Below, one piece after another: positions 18,618 through 26,752 of a stretch of DNA of 64,000 nucleotides (the first letter of the stretch is position 1; each line of letters begins with the position of its first letter). The stretch covers positions 310,001-374,000 of the forward strand of contig OW818670.1 in NCBI GenBank assembly GCA_942493215.1, in the 5' to 3' direction. Position numbers and translations under genes: made by a program. The notes beneath the pieces are model-generated. The model was not told the origin of the DNA. It saw nothing but the letters and a program-made list of their open reading frames with translations, and searched no databases. Source of the stretch: G942493215 sp942493215 (GTDB lineage: Bacteria; Bacillota_I; Bacilli_A; RF39; UBA660).

Positions 18618-18673
18618 AACTTTTTACTTTCTGTGTAGAAAAATTTCATATCAGTTCTTTAAGCTTTTTTATT

Positions 18674-19510
18674 TTACATATCATTAGTATTTATCCCTCT
18701 TTTTTCAAAATACTCTCTTAATTGTTCAGGATTACGATACATTCCTTCTAATAATTCCCTGGCATAAGCATCATACTCAATATTATCTTTATTATCAGCT
18801 AATTCTTTATTTATATCATAAGGTACTTTTACAAATTCAATAGCTAAACTATTTGAATACTCTTTACTACCATATTCACCTGTTATAATGACATAACACG
18901 CTCTTGTTGTTTCCATATTATTACCATCTTTAGAAGTATTTCGAATAGAAACAAAGGAATTACCGACACTACCGGCATTAACTAAAGTACGATTATATAT
19001 ATTATATAGAAATTGGGCGTGAACATGGCCATAGATAACCACATCCGCTAATTTATCACTTATAGTCTTATCCGATGGCTTGAACTGATTAAACTTAACA
19101 TCTAGACTATCAATTGTTCCAATCCTTCCATAATTAGAACTAGGAGTAGCATGAAATATTCTAACTAAACTACCGCTCATATAAAATTCATAACTAAGAG
19201 GTAAACTTAAAAGATATTTGCGATCCTCTTTTGTTAACATTTTTTGATTCCAAGGAATGATTTCCTTTTCCCTATTATTAAGATTATCTTCATCATAATC
19301 AATACTAAAAGAATAATCACAATTACCTTGAACTGTAACTTCACAATTCTTCTTTACTAATTCAATACACTCATGCGGATGGTTCCCTTTAGCAATAATA
19401 TCACCTAAACAAAATATTCTTTTAATATTTCTTTTTTTAATATCATCTAATACCGTTTTTAAGGCTTCTAAATTACTATGAATATCCGATATAATCGCTA
19501 TACTTTCCAT
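18674..19510 (-). CDS. Calcineurin-like metallophosphoesterase
   Basis: A 278-residue cytoplasmic enzyme with the five metal-binding motifs: SDIHSN, LGDIIAKG, GNCDYS (GNHE position), H in RIFHATPSS and GHVHAQF, then LVNAGSVGNS. It belongs to the YfcE/MPE-like phosphodiesterase group that hydrolyses small nucleotides or phosphate esters with two metal ions. The substrate is unknown. It is a single gene whose terminator region hosts the IS element; it ends four bases after the terminator arm. Confidence 0.85.
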   Translation of the reverse strand: MESIAIISDIHSNLEALKTVLDDIKKRNIKRIFCLGDIIAKGNHPHECIELVKKNCEVTVQGNCDYSFSIDYDEDNLNNREKEIIPWNQKMLTKEDRKYLLSLPLSYEFYMSGSLVRIFHATPSSNYGRIGTIDSLDVKFNQFKPSDKTISDKLADVVIYGHVHAQFLYNIYNRTLVNAGSVGNSFVSIRNTSKDGNNMETTRACYVIITGEYGSKEYSNSLAIEFVKVPYDINKELADNKDNIEYDAYARELLEGMYRNPEQLREYFEKRGINTNDM

Positions 19511-19531
19511 AATATCACCATTTAAATTATA

Positions 19532-20212
19532 TCATATATTAGACATTTGTCTATTTTTCTTCTTAACAATAAATATCTTTACTAATCTTTTTTTTAACAC
19601 TAAATTAGGTAGAAAGATAAACCTTTTACCTAATAGTTCCATCTTTAACTCCTCAATATTAATTATTTTCCTGATTAAATAACTATATTTTTTTATTAAT
19701 TTTAATAATTTAAATGAACATATTAAATCAATTATAAATATTCCCACTATAATACCTAAAAAAAAGATACAATAAGTATTACTAAAAAATAAATACATTA
19801 TATTACCCAAATACTTATATAAGAAAAGATAGAAGAATAGTCCTAATATACCCCAAAAGAAAGAAAACAATAAACAAACAAGACCATTATAATTAAACTT
19901 ATTACTTGAATAATCCCATAGTTTTAATCGATAATGTTTTAGGAATAAAAAACCGTAAAGATACTCAATTAAGGTTAGAACAATTGCTGATAATAAGAAA
20001 TAGATTAAATATTTGTAATTATTATTTATTAAATTAATTTTTGTTGCTATCAATACTAAAACTAATCCGCCTATACCATATAAGGGATTAGCTATACCAG
20101 TCATAAAATCAGGATTAACAAAATGTTTAGACATAATACTTCTATATATTACTTCTATTAACCAACCAATTATCGAAAATAAGATAAAAAGAAAAATTAT
20201 TTTTAATATCAT
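19532..20212 (-). CDS. Polytopic membrane protein of the CmpB-type putative ABC permease family (PF06541-like)
   Basis: 226 residues with about five to six membrane helices. The N-terminal SIIGWLIEVIYRSIM, the NPLYGIGG motif and LWDYSSNKFNYNGLVCLLFSFFWG match the widespread 'putative ABC transporter permease' family in Firmicutes (W-IEV, R-x-x-F-NRGF-like, WDYS-xxNxxGxxxL). No ATPase is adjacent. The function is unproven, since the family name is historical. Ends in a basic tail (KKNRQMSNI). Confidence 0.75.
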   Translation of the reverse strand: MILKIIFLFILFSIIGWLIEVIYRSIMSKHFVNPDFMTGIANPLYGIGGLVLVLIATKINLINNNYKYLIYFLLSAIVLTLIEYLYGFLFLKHYRLKLWDYSSNKFNYNGLVCLLFSFFWGILGLFFYLFLYKYLGNIMYLFFSNTYCIFFLGIIVGIFIIDLICSFKLLKLIKKYSYLIRKIINIEELKMELLGKRFIFLPNLVLKKRLVKIFIVKKKNRQMSNI

Positions 20213-20310
20213 TATTTTATCACTCCACTATAAGTATATTGTTATTACTATAATAAAAGTATAAGATTCATTTTATTAATATCTTGTCTATTAATGTTCA
20301 TTAAAGACTA

Positions 20311-20335
20311 AAAAAGACATATTTTAATATGTCTT
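20311..20335 (-). terminator. Terminator after the DUF2935-like gene
   Basis: AAGACATAT / ATATGTCTT stem with TTTA loop and six T on the minus strand; overlaps the stop at 20324. Confidence 0.75.
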
Positions 20336-21064
20336 ATTACTATACATTTCAATATTATCTAAATAATAATTAGCTTCTCTTATCATATGATCGGGTACAA
20401 TTGGTTTAATTATTCCTAATAATTTGCATTGACAAGATAATTCCTTTATCTTACTTAAAAAGTTAATAAATTTTATTACATTTAATATTACTTGCTCATT
20501 AAGATATAGTAATTGATTACTATCTAATTCTGTTCTTTCTAACATTTTCCCCAGTTCATCAGCTTTTATTAATAAAGAATCAAAAGTATCTCCAAACTCA
20601 TTAGCTTCTTTAATTTCTAACTGTTCGATAGGGTCTAGGAACGCTGCTATGGATCTGGCATGACCAGCTGTATCAGCAAGCCAAATCTTATGTAAAACAA
20701 TATTTTCATTAACAATATCAATTTGAAGTTGTCTTTCCGATTTCTCCAAATCATTATAAAACTCCATTGCTTCATTTATCATATGATTTACAAATGTTGG
20801 CAGAAGATTAAATTCAATAACACAAGTTAATAGTTTTTTCAAAATTAAACACTTAAAATTGATAAAATCCATTATCAGTTTTTTTATATCATACATATAG
20901 TTGCTATCAACGACATTGATATTTATTTCATTAAACTGTTGCTTAAAATACTTTGCTTGTTCAACCATTTCCATTTCTTTTGATGATAAATTCATCAATA
21001 TAAAATCAGTATGATCGCGCATAATACCAGACCAAAATTTAATTATTTCATTTCTATTTAGCAT
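20324..21064 (-). CDS. DUF2935-like helical protein
   Basis: 246 residues, almost entirely alpha-helical. IKFWSGIMRDHTDFI near the N-terminus and LHKIWLADTAGHARSIAAFLDPIE in the second half repeat the 'E..FW..IM.EHA.FI' and 'WL.d..gHA..I...LDP.E' patterns of the two-repeat DUF2935 fold (four-helix, ferritin-like). Conserved His/Glu could bind metal. In Firmicutes these occur beside spore or stress genes. No function is established. Single gene with its own terminator. Confidence 0.75.
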   Translation of the reverse strand: MLNRNEIIKFWSGIMRDHTDFILMNLSSKEMEMVEQAKYFKQQFNEININVVDSNYMYDIKKLIMDFINFKCLILKKLLTCVIEFNLLPTFVNHMINEAMEFYNDLEKSERQLQIDIVNENIVLHKIWLADTAGHARSIAAFLDPIEQLEIKEANEFGDTFDSLLIKADELGKMLERTELDSNQLLYLNEQVILNVIKFINFLSKIKELSCQCKLLGIIKPIVPDHMIREANYYLDNIEMYSNKTY

Positions 21065-21105
21065 ACATTACCTCCAATATAATATATGCCCATAATAAAG
21101 ATATT

Positions 21106-21585
21106 CTAAATATTTCCTATATCATCAATAAAATTAACAATACTACCTTTCATATTAATTAATAAATGTTCCAAATCATTATAACTATGATTGGTATCTA
21201 TAGTTGCTTTTAAAATATAATCTGTTCGGTTAGGATTAGTAGTTAAAATGTGTTTATGATTGCAACTATTTAATTTATTATAATATTCATTTTGTACTTT
21301 TCGATTTATTCCTGATAACCAAACTTCATATTTAAAATCTTTATGAACAAACGCAATAACTATTTTTAATCCCCTTTTTTTTAATCTCTCATTGGTAAAT
21401 TGGAAATATGAATAATCCATATTATTTTCCACAATATTACCTGTAAATACATAATTATTCATTTCTTTTTCTAAATATATTCTAAAATAACGAAAAAATT
21501 TAATAACTTCTTGATAACCTCTTTGCAAATTAGTTGTTTGAATTATTCTTTTATATTCTTCTATATATTTTTCATTAATATCCAT
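21106..21585 (-). CDS. DUF7000-like soluble protein
   Basis: 159 residues, alpha/beta. The pattern YQEVIKFFRYFRIYLEK, DYSYFQFTNERLKKRGLKIVIAFVHKDFKYEVWLSGINRKVQNEYY resembles a small uncharacterised family (DUF7000 by memory) found mainly in Firmicutes. No signal peptide or membrane segment, and no catalytic motif that I recognise. It stands alone between two terminators, about 40 bases downstream of the DUF2935-like gene on the same strand. Confidence 0.5.
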   Translation of the reverse strand: MDINEKYIEEYKRIIQTTNLQRGYQEVIKFFRYFRIYLEKEMNNYVFTGNIVENNMDYSYFQFTNERLKKRGLKIVIAFVHKDFKYEVWLSGINRKVQNEYYNKLNSCNHKHILTTNPNRTDYILKATIDTNHSYNDLEHLLINMKGSIVNFIDDIGNI

Positions 21586-21617
21586 ACTTTCACTATCCTT
21601 TAAATATATTTTAACAT

Positions 21618-21642
21618 AAAAAAACTTCTATTAATAGAAGTT
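21618..21642. terminator. Terminator hairpin with T-runs on both strands
   Basis: AACTTCTA / TAGAAGTT with a short TTAA loop and seven T on the minus strand, upstream of the DUF7000-like gene and downstream of the 205-residue membrane protein. Confidence 0.7.
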
Positions 21643-21678
21643 AATTTTTTATATATTGTAATTAAGAGATGTCAAATC

Positions 21679-22296
21679 CTATTTATGGCTATTATATTCT
21701 ATTTTCAACCAGTTGCTAAGAGATGCCACTCTACTTAAATTACTTGCCTCATCAGAAAGTAACTCATAAAAAGACTTATCAGCAGATGGTTCTTCTTTAT
21801 AATCAATAAGTATACTTATCTGTTTCTTAATTCTTTCAGATAATACCTGATTATCACTTAAAACTAAAGTATTATACTTATTAAAGCTCTTTAAACAATT
21901 ATCATTTTTTTGTAATTGGGCTAATTCGTCTTTAGTAGTATACTCTTTATTTTTAAAACTTAATATTTTTATATTTTTATATGTTTTATTATCTAAATCA
22001 TTAGCTAATAAATAACATTTTTTAATATCACTTAATAATAAATTATAGGTATTGTTTAATTGTTTATCATCACTATTAATATTTTTTAGTTTAGTCCATT
22101 CATTATTAGTCGTTATAGCATTCATATTATTTCCTATTATATAGATACTATAGTCCAATGAGCTATATACATCTTTATATATTGTTCCTAATGATATCTT
22201 GTTTGGCGTAAAAATGGTATACAAAGATACCGTCAAAGATATTGCCAAAATAATAATTATAATAGTATTTATTAATACAAACTTCTTTTCTTCCAT
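21679..22296 (-). CDS. Single-pass membrane-anchored protein, unknown
   Basis: From ATG 22296 (behind AGGTGAAGTGT) 205 residues; a GTG three codons upstream is less likely. One N-terminal helix (about 8-28) anchors a helical extracytoplasmic domain of about 170 residues with many Asn, Asp and Lys. It has no cysteine-based lipobox. It lacks any enzyme motif that I know; sensor-like or chaperone-like roles are conceivable but unsupported. It lies just downstream of the SplB homologue but is separated from it by a hairpin. Confidence 0.5.
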   Translation of the reverse strand: MEEKKFVLINTIIIIILAISLTVSLYTIFTPNKISLGTIYKDVYSSLDYSIYIIGNNMNAITTNNEWTKLKNINSDDKQLNNTYNLLLSDIKKCYLLANDLDNKTYKNIKILSFKNKEYTTKDELAQLQKNDNCLKSFNKYNTLVLSDNQVLSERIKKQISILIDYKEEPSADKSFYELLSDEASNLSRVASLSNWLKIEYNSHK

Positions 22297-22323
22297 ACAC
22301 TTCACCTATTTTAATTATAACAT

Positions 22324-22358
22324 AAAAAAACTATAAATTTTTAGTTTTATAGTTTTAT
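22324..22358 (-). terminator. Terminator after the SplB-like gene
   Basis: AAACTATAAA / TTTATAGTTT hairpin with seven T on the minus strand, just beyond the stop at 22371. Confidence 0.65.
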
Positions 22359-22370
22359 AACATATTTTTT

Positions 22371-23366
22371 TTAAACAATATACATAATTGTTGCACTATT
22401 AAAATGTTTCTTTATCTCGTCTCTGAAAAACTTTTCAGCTATATCTCTATATTCACTCTTATACCAATATTTTCCTCTACCACGTCCTGTCATAATCTCT
22501 TTATTATATAGCTTTAAGGCGTTAGGAAAGGCTTGTTCATTAATAGCATTTTGAACATAACTGTAAGTCATAAATATAATTTCTATGACTAAATTATTTT
22601 TTACTTCATTAGATAAACTGCTTTTTAATTGATCTAATAGCTCTAAATACAAATTGCGCCAATTATCCACAAATATTACAGGAGCAATTAATATTCCCAC
22701 TTTATATCCAGCAATAAATAGTTTATTTATAGCATTTATCCTATTAACTAAACTAGATGTTCCATATTCAACATTTGTTATTATTTCTTGAGGATTAAGA
22801 CTCATTCTAACAATGGTTTTACCATTATGTTTTAACTTTAATAAACTATCAACCATACTAAATTTAGTTGGAAAAGTAATAAAGCCTCTTCCTTCACTAC
22901 CAAATCTTTCAATTGTTTTATTTAAATTGCCCGTAATTTGATTCTCAAGAATTAAGTCACTATTACTTCCTATTTCATAAGTACAAGGAGTTGGTGCTAT
23001 AAGTGACTTTTTGATAAGATTATCAAGCATTTCTTCAACATTAACAAACAATCTTAAATAAGAGCATTTATTATAATTGCAGACTAAATAACAATATAAG
23101 CACATCGCACTACAGCCTGAAGATGTATAGGGTACTAAAAAATCTGAACTTTTTTCATTAGGAACATATTTATGGGTTTTTCTTATACCAATAATTAAAT
23201 ATTTCTTCATTTCTATAAAATCAGTATTGGGTCTTTTCTGTAGTTCTTCAATTCGATTATGACTTTCAATTTTTATCCATGGCACATCTTTATATTTGTC
23301 CATTAATATTCTTCCAAGCTCATAATTAATAATATTTTCTTCATAGTATATTCTTTTTGGCTTCAT
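22371..23366 (-). CDS. Spore photoproduct lyase family radical SAM protein
   Basis: 331 residues. RKTHKYVPNEKSSDFLVPYTSSGC leads into CSAMCLYC (Cys 85, 89, 92), the CxxxCxxC iron-sulfur/SAM motif of spore photoproduct lyase, followed by YLRLFVNVEEML. FITFPTKF and VRMSLNPQEII also match SplB. SplB reverses the thymine spore photoproduct at germination. However, the hydrogen-donor Cys141 of Bacillus SplB (in CTSDIVG) aligns with Ser134 here (EIGSNSDLIL), so chemistry may differ; Cys128 is the nearest cysteine. Single gene. Confidence 0.82.
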   Translation of the reverse strand: MKPKRIYYEENIINYELGRILMDKYKDVPWIKIESHNRIEELQKRPNTDFIEMKKYLIIGIRKTHKYVPNEKSSDFLVPYTSSGCSAMCLYCYLVCNYNKCSYLRLFVNVEEMLDNLIKKSLIAPTPCTYEIGSNSDLILENQITGNLNKTIERFGSEGRGFITFPTKFSMVDSLLKLKHNGKTIVRMSLNPQEIITNVEYGTSSLVNRINAINKLFIAGYKVGILIAPVIFVDNWRNLYLELLDQLKSSLSNEVKNNLVIEIIFMTYSYVQNAINEQAFPNALKLYNKEIMTGRGRGKYWYKSEYRDIAEKFFRDEIKKHFNSATIMYIV

Positions 23367-23420
23367 TTAAACCTCCATATACTATTAGTTTGTACACATA
23401 TCGTTTTTTTACTATTATAT

Positions 23421-23443
23421 AAAAAAACCAACATTGTTGGTTT
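23421..23443 (-). terminator. Terminator after the Cys-cluster protein gene
   Basis: AAACCAACA / TGTTGGTTT with seven T on the minus strand, just past the stop at 23460. Confidence 0.75.
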
Positions 23444-23459
23444 CTATTTTGATTACTAA

Positions 23460-24011
23460 TTATCTTTGTTTTAGGATGAATTCACCAGGAATTTCTTCTA
23501 AAAACTTTTGTTCACCGTAACTCTTAAGTACTTCATATAATACTTGTTGATTTGATATATTTCTATACCATTTTTTTTGTTCTATTACACCTGTCTCCGA
23601 AAGATAACATTCTGCGCCATCTTTTTGAGGGATAAGTTGAATACCCTCCCCTGGTCGATTATTAACATCTAATTCACAACCATTACCTTTAAGATGAATA
23701 CATCTATTAGTCTTAATACCACACTTCATAAGTCTAAAATCGGTAAGAACACGATAATAGCCATCACATATTCCCCTTGGCCTTAACAATAAATAATAAA
23801 AGTCTACAGCACTCCCGTACAAAGGGTTTCTTTCAATATCAATAACAGCATCAGTGCTGGAAATAACACCCCTTATTGTAGCTAGATTCATTTCCTTAAA
23901 ATCACTTGGATAATAAGAACATGGATAAGTTTGACAACACTTACCCCCACATTTAGCACACATATTTGGATCAATCAGTTCTTTATAAAAAGCGCTTTCA
24001 TTTATATACAT
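23460..24011 (-). CDS. YkgJ-like cysteine-cluster protein
   Basis: Start set at ATG 24011 (behind GAGGAAAAGAAGT), giving 183 residues; fourteen upstream codons in frame lack a ribosome site. CAKCGGKCCQTYPC near residue 20 is the CxxCxxxCC-type cluster of the YkgJ/UPF0153 family, which probably binds iron-sulfur or zinc; further Cys occur at CDGYYR, KCGIKTNRCIHLKGNGCEL. Members are linked to protein modification and flagellar lysine methylation in enterobacteria, but most are unassigned. Divergent from the LysM-CAP gene. Confidence 0.65.
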   Translation of the reverse strand: MYINESAFYKELIDPNMCAKCGGKCCQTYPCSYYPSDFKEMNLATIRGVISSTDAVIDIERNPLYGSAVDFYYLLLRPRGICDGYYRVLTDFRLMKCGIKTNRCIHLKGNGCELDVNNRPGEGIQLIPQKDGAECYLSETGVIEQKKWYRNISNQQVLYEVLKSYGEQKFLEEIPGEFILKQR

Positions 24012-24129
24012 ACTTCTTTTCCTCACATCAATCAATATAGCGTTATTATACACAAGAATTCATATAAGTCAAATCAAGCATAATATATATACTAAAAAGC
24101 TTGGATATGTTCCCAAAATTATACTAATT

Positions 24130-24138
24130 CATATACTA
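24130..24138 (+). promoter_or_regulatory. Possible sporulation-type -10 element
   Basis: CATATACTA fits the CATANNNTA -10 of mother-cell sigma factors E/K, 40 bases before the LysM-CAP start. No convincing -35 is seen at 14-17 bases. Weak, given the AT content. Confidence 0.2.
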
Positions 24139-24178
24139 TATTAGAAATTTAGGCAAATAATAGAAAGGCGGTATTATT

Positions 24179-24940
24179 ATGACAACTTATACTGTTATCT
24201 CCGGTGATACTATGTGGGGAATCGCTACCAAAAATGGCATTGGAATAAATGAACTAATGGCTGCTAATCCTCAAATTACCGATCCATCACGTATTTCTAT
24301 AGGTCAAACAATTAATATTCCCAGTACTAATAAATCAACTTATACAGTTATGTCTGGTGACACTATGTGGGGAATCGCTACTAAAAATGGTATTGGAATA
24401 AATGAACTATTAAAAGCTAATCCTCAAATTACTGACCCATCACATATTTTTGTGGGTCAAATAGTCAATATTCCAAGTGCCACTAACGTTCCTAGTACCC
24501 CTAGTACTCCTACGACACCTACTGTTCCAAGTACGCCTGGTACCTCTAGTGATATAAGAGCTCTAGAAACAGAAGTAATTAGGTTAGTTAATGCTGCAAG
24601 AGCAAGAGCCGGTCGATCAGCCCTCACTGAAAATAATCAATTAAGTCAGGTAGCCAGAACTAAATCACAAGATTTTATAAACAATAATTATTTTTCACAT
24701 AATTCTCCTATTTATGGAACACCATTTAATATGCTAAGATCTTTTGGGATTAACTTTACTGCTGCTGCTGAAAACATTGCCAGTGGGCAAAGAAATGCAG
24801 CTGAAGTTATGAACTCATGGATGGGTTCACCTGGTCACAGAGCTAATATTCTTGATTCCGCATACAATCAAATTGGTGTAGGTGTAGCAAGAGATAGGAA
24901 TGGTAATTTATATTGGACCCAAATGTTTATAAGAAGTTAG
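24179..24940 (+). CDS. LysM-LysM-CAP protein (SafA/YkwD-type, probable spore envelope protein)
   Basis: 253 residues: two nearly identical LysM domains (about 1-48 and 51-98; both contain SGDTMWGIATKNGIGINEL), a Thr/Pro/Ser linker (about 103-125) and a C-terminal CAP/SCP domain of the YkwD type (IRLVNAARARAGRSALT, FSHNSP, AENIASGQ, SPGHRANILD). LysM binds peptidoglycan. There is no signal peptide; the first LysM starts at residue 3, as in spore proteins SafA and YkwD-like coat proteins that assemble inside the mother cell. Ribosome site AAAGGCGG, own terminator. Confidence 0.85.
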   Translation: MTTYTVISGDTMWGIATKNGIGINELMAANPQITDPSRISIGQTINIPSTNKSTYTVMSGDTMWGIATKNGIGINELLKANPQITDPSHIFVGQIVNIPSATNVPSTPSTPTTPTVPSTPGTSSDIRALETEVIRLVNAARARAGRSALTENNQLSQVARTKSQDFINNNYFSHNSPIYGTPFNMLRSFGINFTAAAENIASGQRNAAEVMNSWMGSPGHRANILDSAYNQIGVGVARDRNGNLYWTQMFIRS

Positions 24941-24969
24941 AACATTAAAACATTCTAACTTCTTTTTTG
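24931..24969 (+). terminator. Terminator after the LysM-CAP gene
   Basis: AGAAGTTAGAA / TTCTAACTTCT with a nine-base loop and six T; serves the plus-strand gene and ends close to the convergent gene's stop. Confidence 0.8.
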
Positions 24970-24980
24970 TTACCTGAGAT

Positions 24981-25541
24981 TTAACGGTGCCAACCTCTAA
25001 TATCATTTCTCCCCATAATAACCCTTTGGAGAACATCATTGCTAGTTTCTGTGTGAGAATCAAATAAAAGTGTTCCGTCATCATTTAGTTCAAATAAACT
25101 CTCAAGAATTTCAATCTGCTTTTTAGTAGGTTCTTCACCATAATATTGGGGATTAGGTACTAATGATTCGTCAAAAAACTTATTACGATCATTATAGTTT
25201 TTTATAAATTCTATTCGGGCAAAAAGCACATATCCATAATAATGGACTAGAACACTTCTAAGATAATAAAATCTTTTTATGGTCTTTTCTTTCGCTACAT
25301 CATCAGCCATTAAGCCTTTAAAATAATTATCGTACTCGGCCATCATATCATATGGAAATTCCCTTTTAGCAATAGTTAACGCTGAACTTTCCAGTTGCTG
25401 AGATGGATTACAACCTGTATATCCTTTAGCAAGATAAAATGTTCCATCAGAAAGGATAAAGGCATTATGATGCTTTATGCGTTCGCTTTCTGTTTTAATA
25501 ATATTTGGTTCTAATAAAATAACTTTTTCAAGATTTCTCAT
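24981..25541 (-). CDS. Soluble protein of unknown function
   Basis: 186 residues, mostly helical after a short beta start (HNAFILSDGTFYLAKGYTGCNPSQQ). No signal peptide or membrane helix. The middle is rich in Tyr/Phe (KRFYYLRSVLVHYYGYVLFARIEF split over a helix) and the end is NDIRGWHR. Single gene, preceded by AAGGTGG ribosome site. No family recognised and the context (convergent with the LysM-CAP gene) gives no clue. Confidence 0.5.
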   Translation of the reverse strand: MRNLEKVILLEPNIIKTESERIKHHNAFILSDGTFYLAKGYTGCNPSQQLESSALTIAKREFPYDMMAEYDNYFKGLMADDVAKEKTIKRFYYLRSVLVHYYGYVLFARIEFIKNYNDRNKFFDESLVPNPQYYGEEPTKKQIEILESLFELNDDGTLLFDSHTETSNDVLQRVIMGRNDIRGWHR

Positions 25542-25603
25542 AAGCCACCTTCTTTAATATGTTATTATAACATATATCATGAAGTTGGAGATAGATTAAT
25601 GTC

Positions 25604-25632
25604 AAAAAAAAGGAAGCAATAAGTTGTTTCCT
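25604..25632 (-). terminator. Hairpin with long T-run
   Basis: GGAAGCAA / TTGTTTCC stem followed by eight or nine T on the minus strand. It could end transcripts from the tetR-like gene that stops at 25784. Confidence 0.55.
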
Positions 25633-25783
25633 CTTAAAAGACTTTTTTTATTTGTGTGAACTATTTGGGGTTCACTTCAAAAAAAGGATTTATTATTCTT
25701 AATGATGGAGCTGAATATCACGCAAACAAACTATTAAGTATCTTACAATTTCCATGCATTCTTATTATATAATCAATCCACTA

Positions 25784-26413
25784 CTATTTTAAAGCATTCG
25801 AGATTAAATCAAAACTAAAAGATAGAAATTCTTTTTCAGTAAACCCAAGCATTTCCCAAAAATTAGTGGTAGTAGATACCATAGATAACAAGCTATACGA
25901 AGTGAAAAAAGCAAAATATATAGCTTTTTTTGTTTCTAGGTTAGTGTTAATACTATCGTCTAATTTGCTTTCATTAACAAGGTCTATATAAAAAGATATC
26001 CGCTTTTTATCTAATATTTCAAGTTCTTTATAATATTGACTGTTATTGACATTATTCTGATTAGAAGGTTTATAATTTAATAATTGAAACATTGCCTTAT
26101 TATCCATATAAAAATGTAAGTATATACTATTCATTGCATGGATTTTTGTCAAAACATCGCAATCCTTTTTCATTTCTTTTTCAAACGACAAAATAAGGAA
26201 ACTGAATCCTTTTAATACCACCGCATAAAAGAGATCTTCCTTACTCATAAAATATTGATATAATGTTCTTTTTGTTAGATTAGATTTTTTAGCAATTTCA
26301 TCAATAGAAGCATTTTCAAAGCCTTTTTCCATAAACACTATTTCTGCTGTATTTATCAGAATTTCTCTTTTCTTAATTTTATTCACTTCACGTTTAGATA
26401 ATATCTTTGTCAT
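25784..26413 (-). CDS. TetR-family transcriptional regulator
   Basis: 209 residues. The N-terminal helix-turn-helix is clear: ILINTAEIVFMEKGFENAS-IDEIAKKSNLTKRTLYQYFMSKEDLF, the standard TetR signature. The helical C-terminal ligand domain is unassigned. It is divergent from the small membrane protein/ICMT-like pair at 26542-27211; the 129-base gap holds a 40-base imperfect palindrome, so it very likely represses both directions and is released by a small hydrophobic ligand. Ligand unknown. Confidence 0.9.
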   Translation of the reverse strand: MTKILSKREVNKIKKREILINTAEIVFMEKGFENASIDEIAKKSNLTKRTLYQYFMSKEDLFYAVVLKGFSFLILSFEKEMKKDCDVLTKIHAMNSIYLHFYMDNKAMFQLLNYKPSNQNNVNNSQYYKELEILDKKRISFYIDLVNESKLDDSINTNLETKKAIYFAFFTSYSLLSMVSTTTNFWEMLGFTEKEFLSFSFDLISNALK

Positions 26414-26428
26414 TTTTCATTTCACCTC

Positions 26429-26455
26429 TTGACAAAAATATACTTATGGTATACT
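26429..26455 (+). promoter_or_regulatory. Promoter of the membrane pair
   Basis: TTGACA (26429-26434), 15 bases, TATACT (26450-26455), about 90 bases before the ATG at 26542. The -10 lies inside the putative operator. The spacer is short, but a second TATACT at 26464-26469 is also available. Confidence 0.45.
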
Positions 26456-26478
26456 ATTAAAAGTATACTGTTGGTATA
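26439..26478. promoter_or_regulatory. TetR-type operator, 40-base imperfect palindrome
   Basis: The stretch begins TATAC and ends GTATA, with internal GTATACT and AGTATAC arms around TTAA; about 30 of 40 positions are self-complementary. It covers the -10 region of the divergent promoter, as expected for autorepression plus repression of the membrane pair. Confidence 0.65.
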
Positions 26479-26541
26479 TAATTATACAAATAGAATATCA
26501 TATTACTAGCTATATGTCAATTATTATGAAGGAGGTATTAT

Positions 26542-26730
26542 ATGAAAACATTTCAATTAGTTTTAGCAATTATTACTATATTAATGGTAATTGGTATGTT
26601 CGGATTCAATCTTTGGGTTGCATCTAATTTTTCAAAAGGACTTACTATACCCGATTGTTATATACCAATGAATATTATTACAACAATACTTGTAATAATA
26701 ACAGTAATAACAATATTTATAAGAAAATAG
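26542..26730 (+). CDS. Small two-helix membrane protein
   Basis: 62 residues: helix at about 5-27, a short polar turn (NFSKGLTIPDCYIP), second helix at about 38-58, basic end (IFIRK). Good ribosome site GGAGG. First gene of a two-gene unit under the TetR-type operator; followed 22 bases later by the ICMT-like gene. No family recognised; probably a partner of that enzyme or a small transporter subunit. Confidence 0.6.
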   Translation: MKTFQLVLAIITILMVIGMFGFNLWVASNFSKGLTIPDCYIPMNIITTILVIITVITIFIRK

Positions 26731-26752
26731 TTTGTTGTAAAGGAGGTTATTT

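Larger units (their letters stand above)
17378..18658 (+). mobile_element. IS3-family insertion sequence, complete, 1281 bp
   Basis: Inverted ends AGAACTGATATGAAA...TTCTACAC and the reverse complement at 18633-18658 differ at only two or three positions. A 3-base duplication TTA flanks it (17375-17377 and 18659-18661), the size usual for many IS3 elements. Inside are orfA (helix-turn-helix) and orfB (DDE transposase) in the -1 relation. Ends, duplication and both frames are intact, so the copy looks recent and possibly active. Confidence 0.92.
17366..18670. terminator. Bidirectional terminator split by the IS element
   Basis: AAAAAAGC (17366-17373) and GCTTTTTT (18663-18670) are perfect complements. 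Without the IS and one copy of the TTA duplication they would be only five bases apart (CTTAA loop), forming a terminator shared by the convergent CYTH and phosphoesterase genes. Confidence 0.75.
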
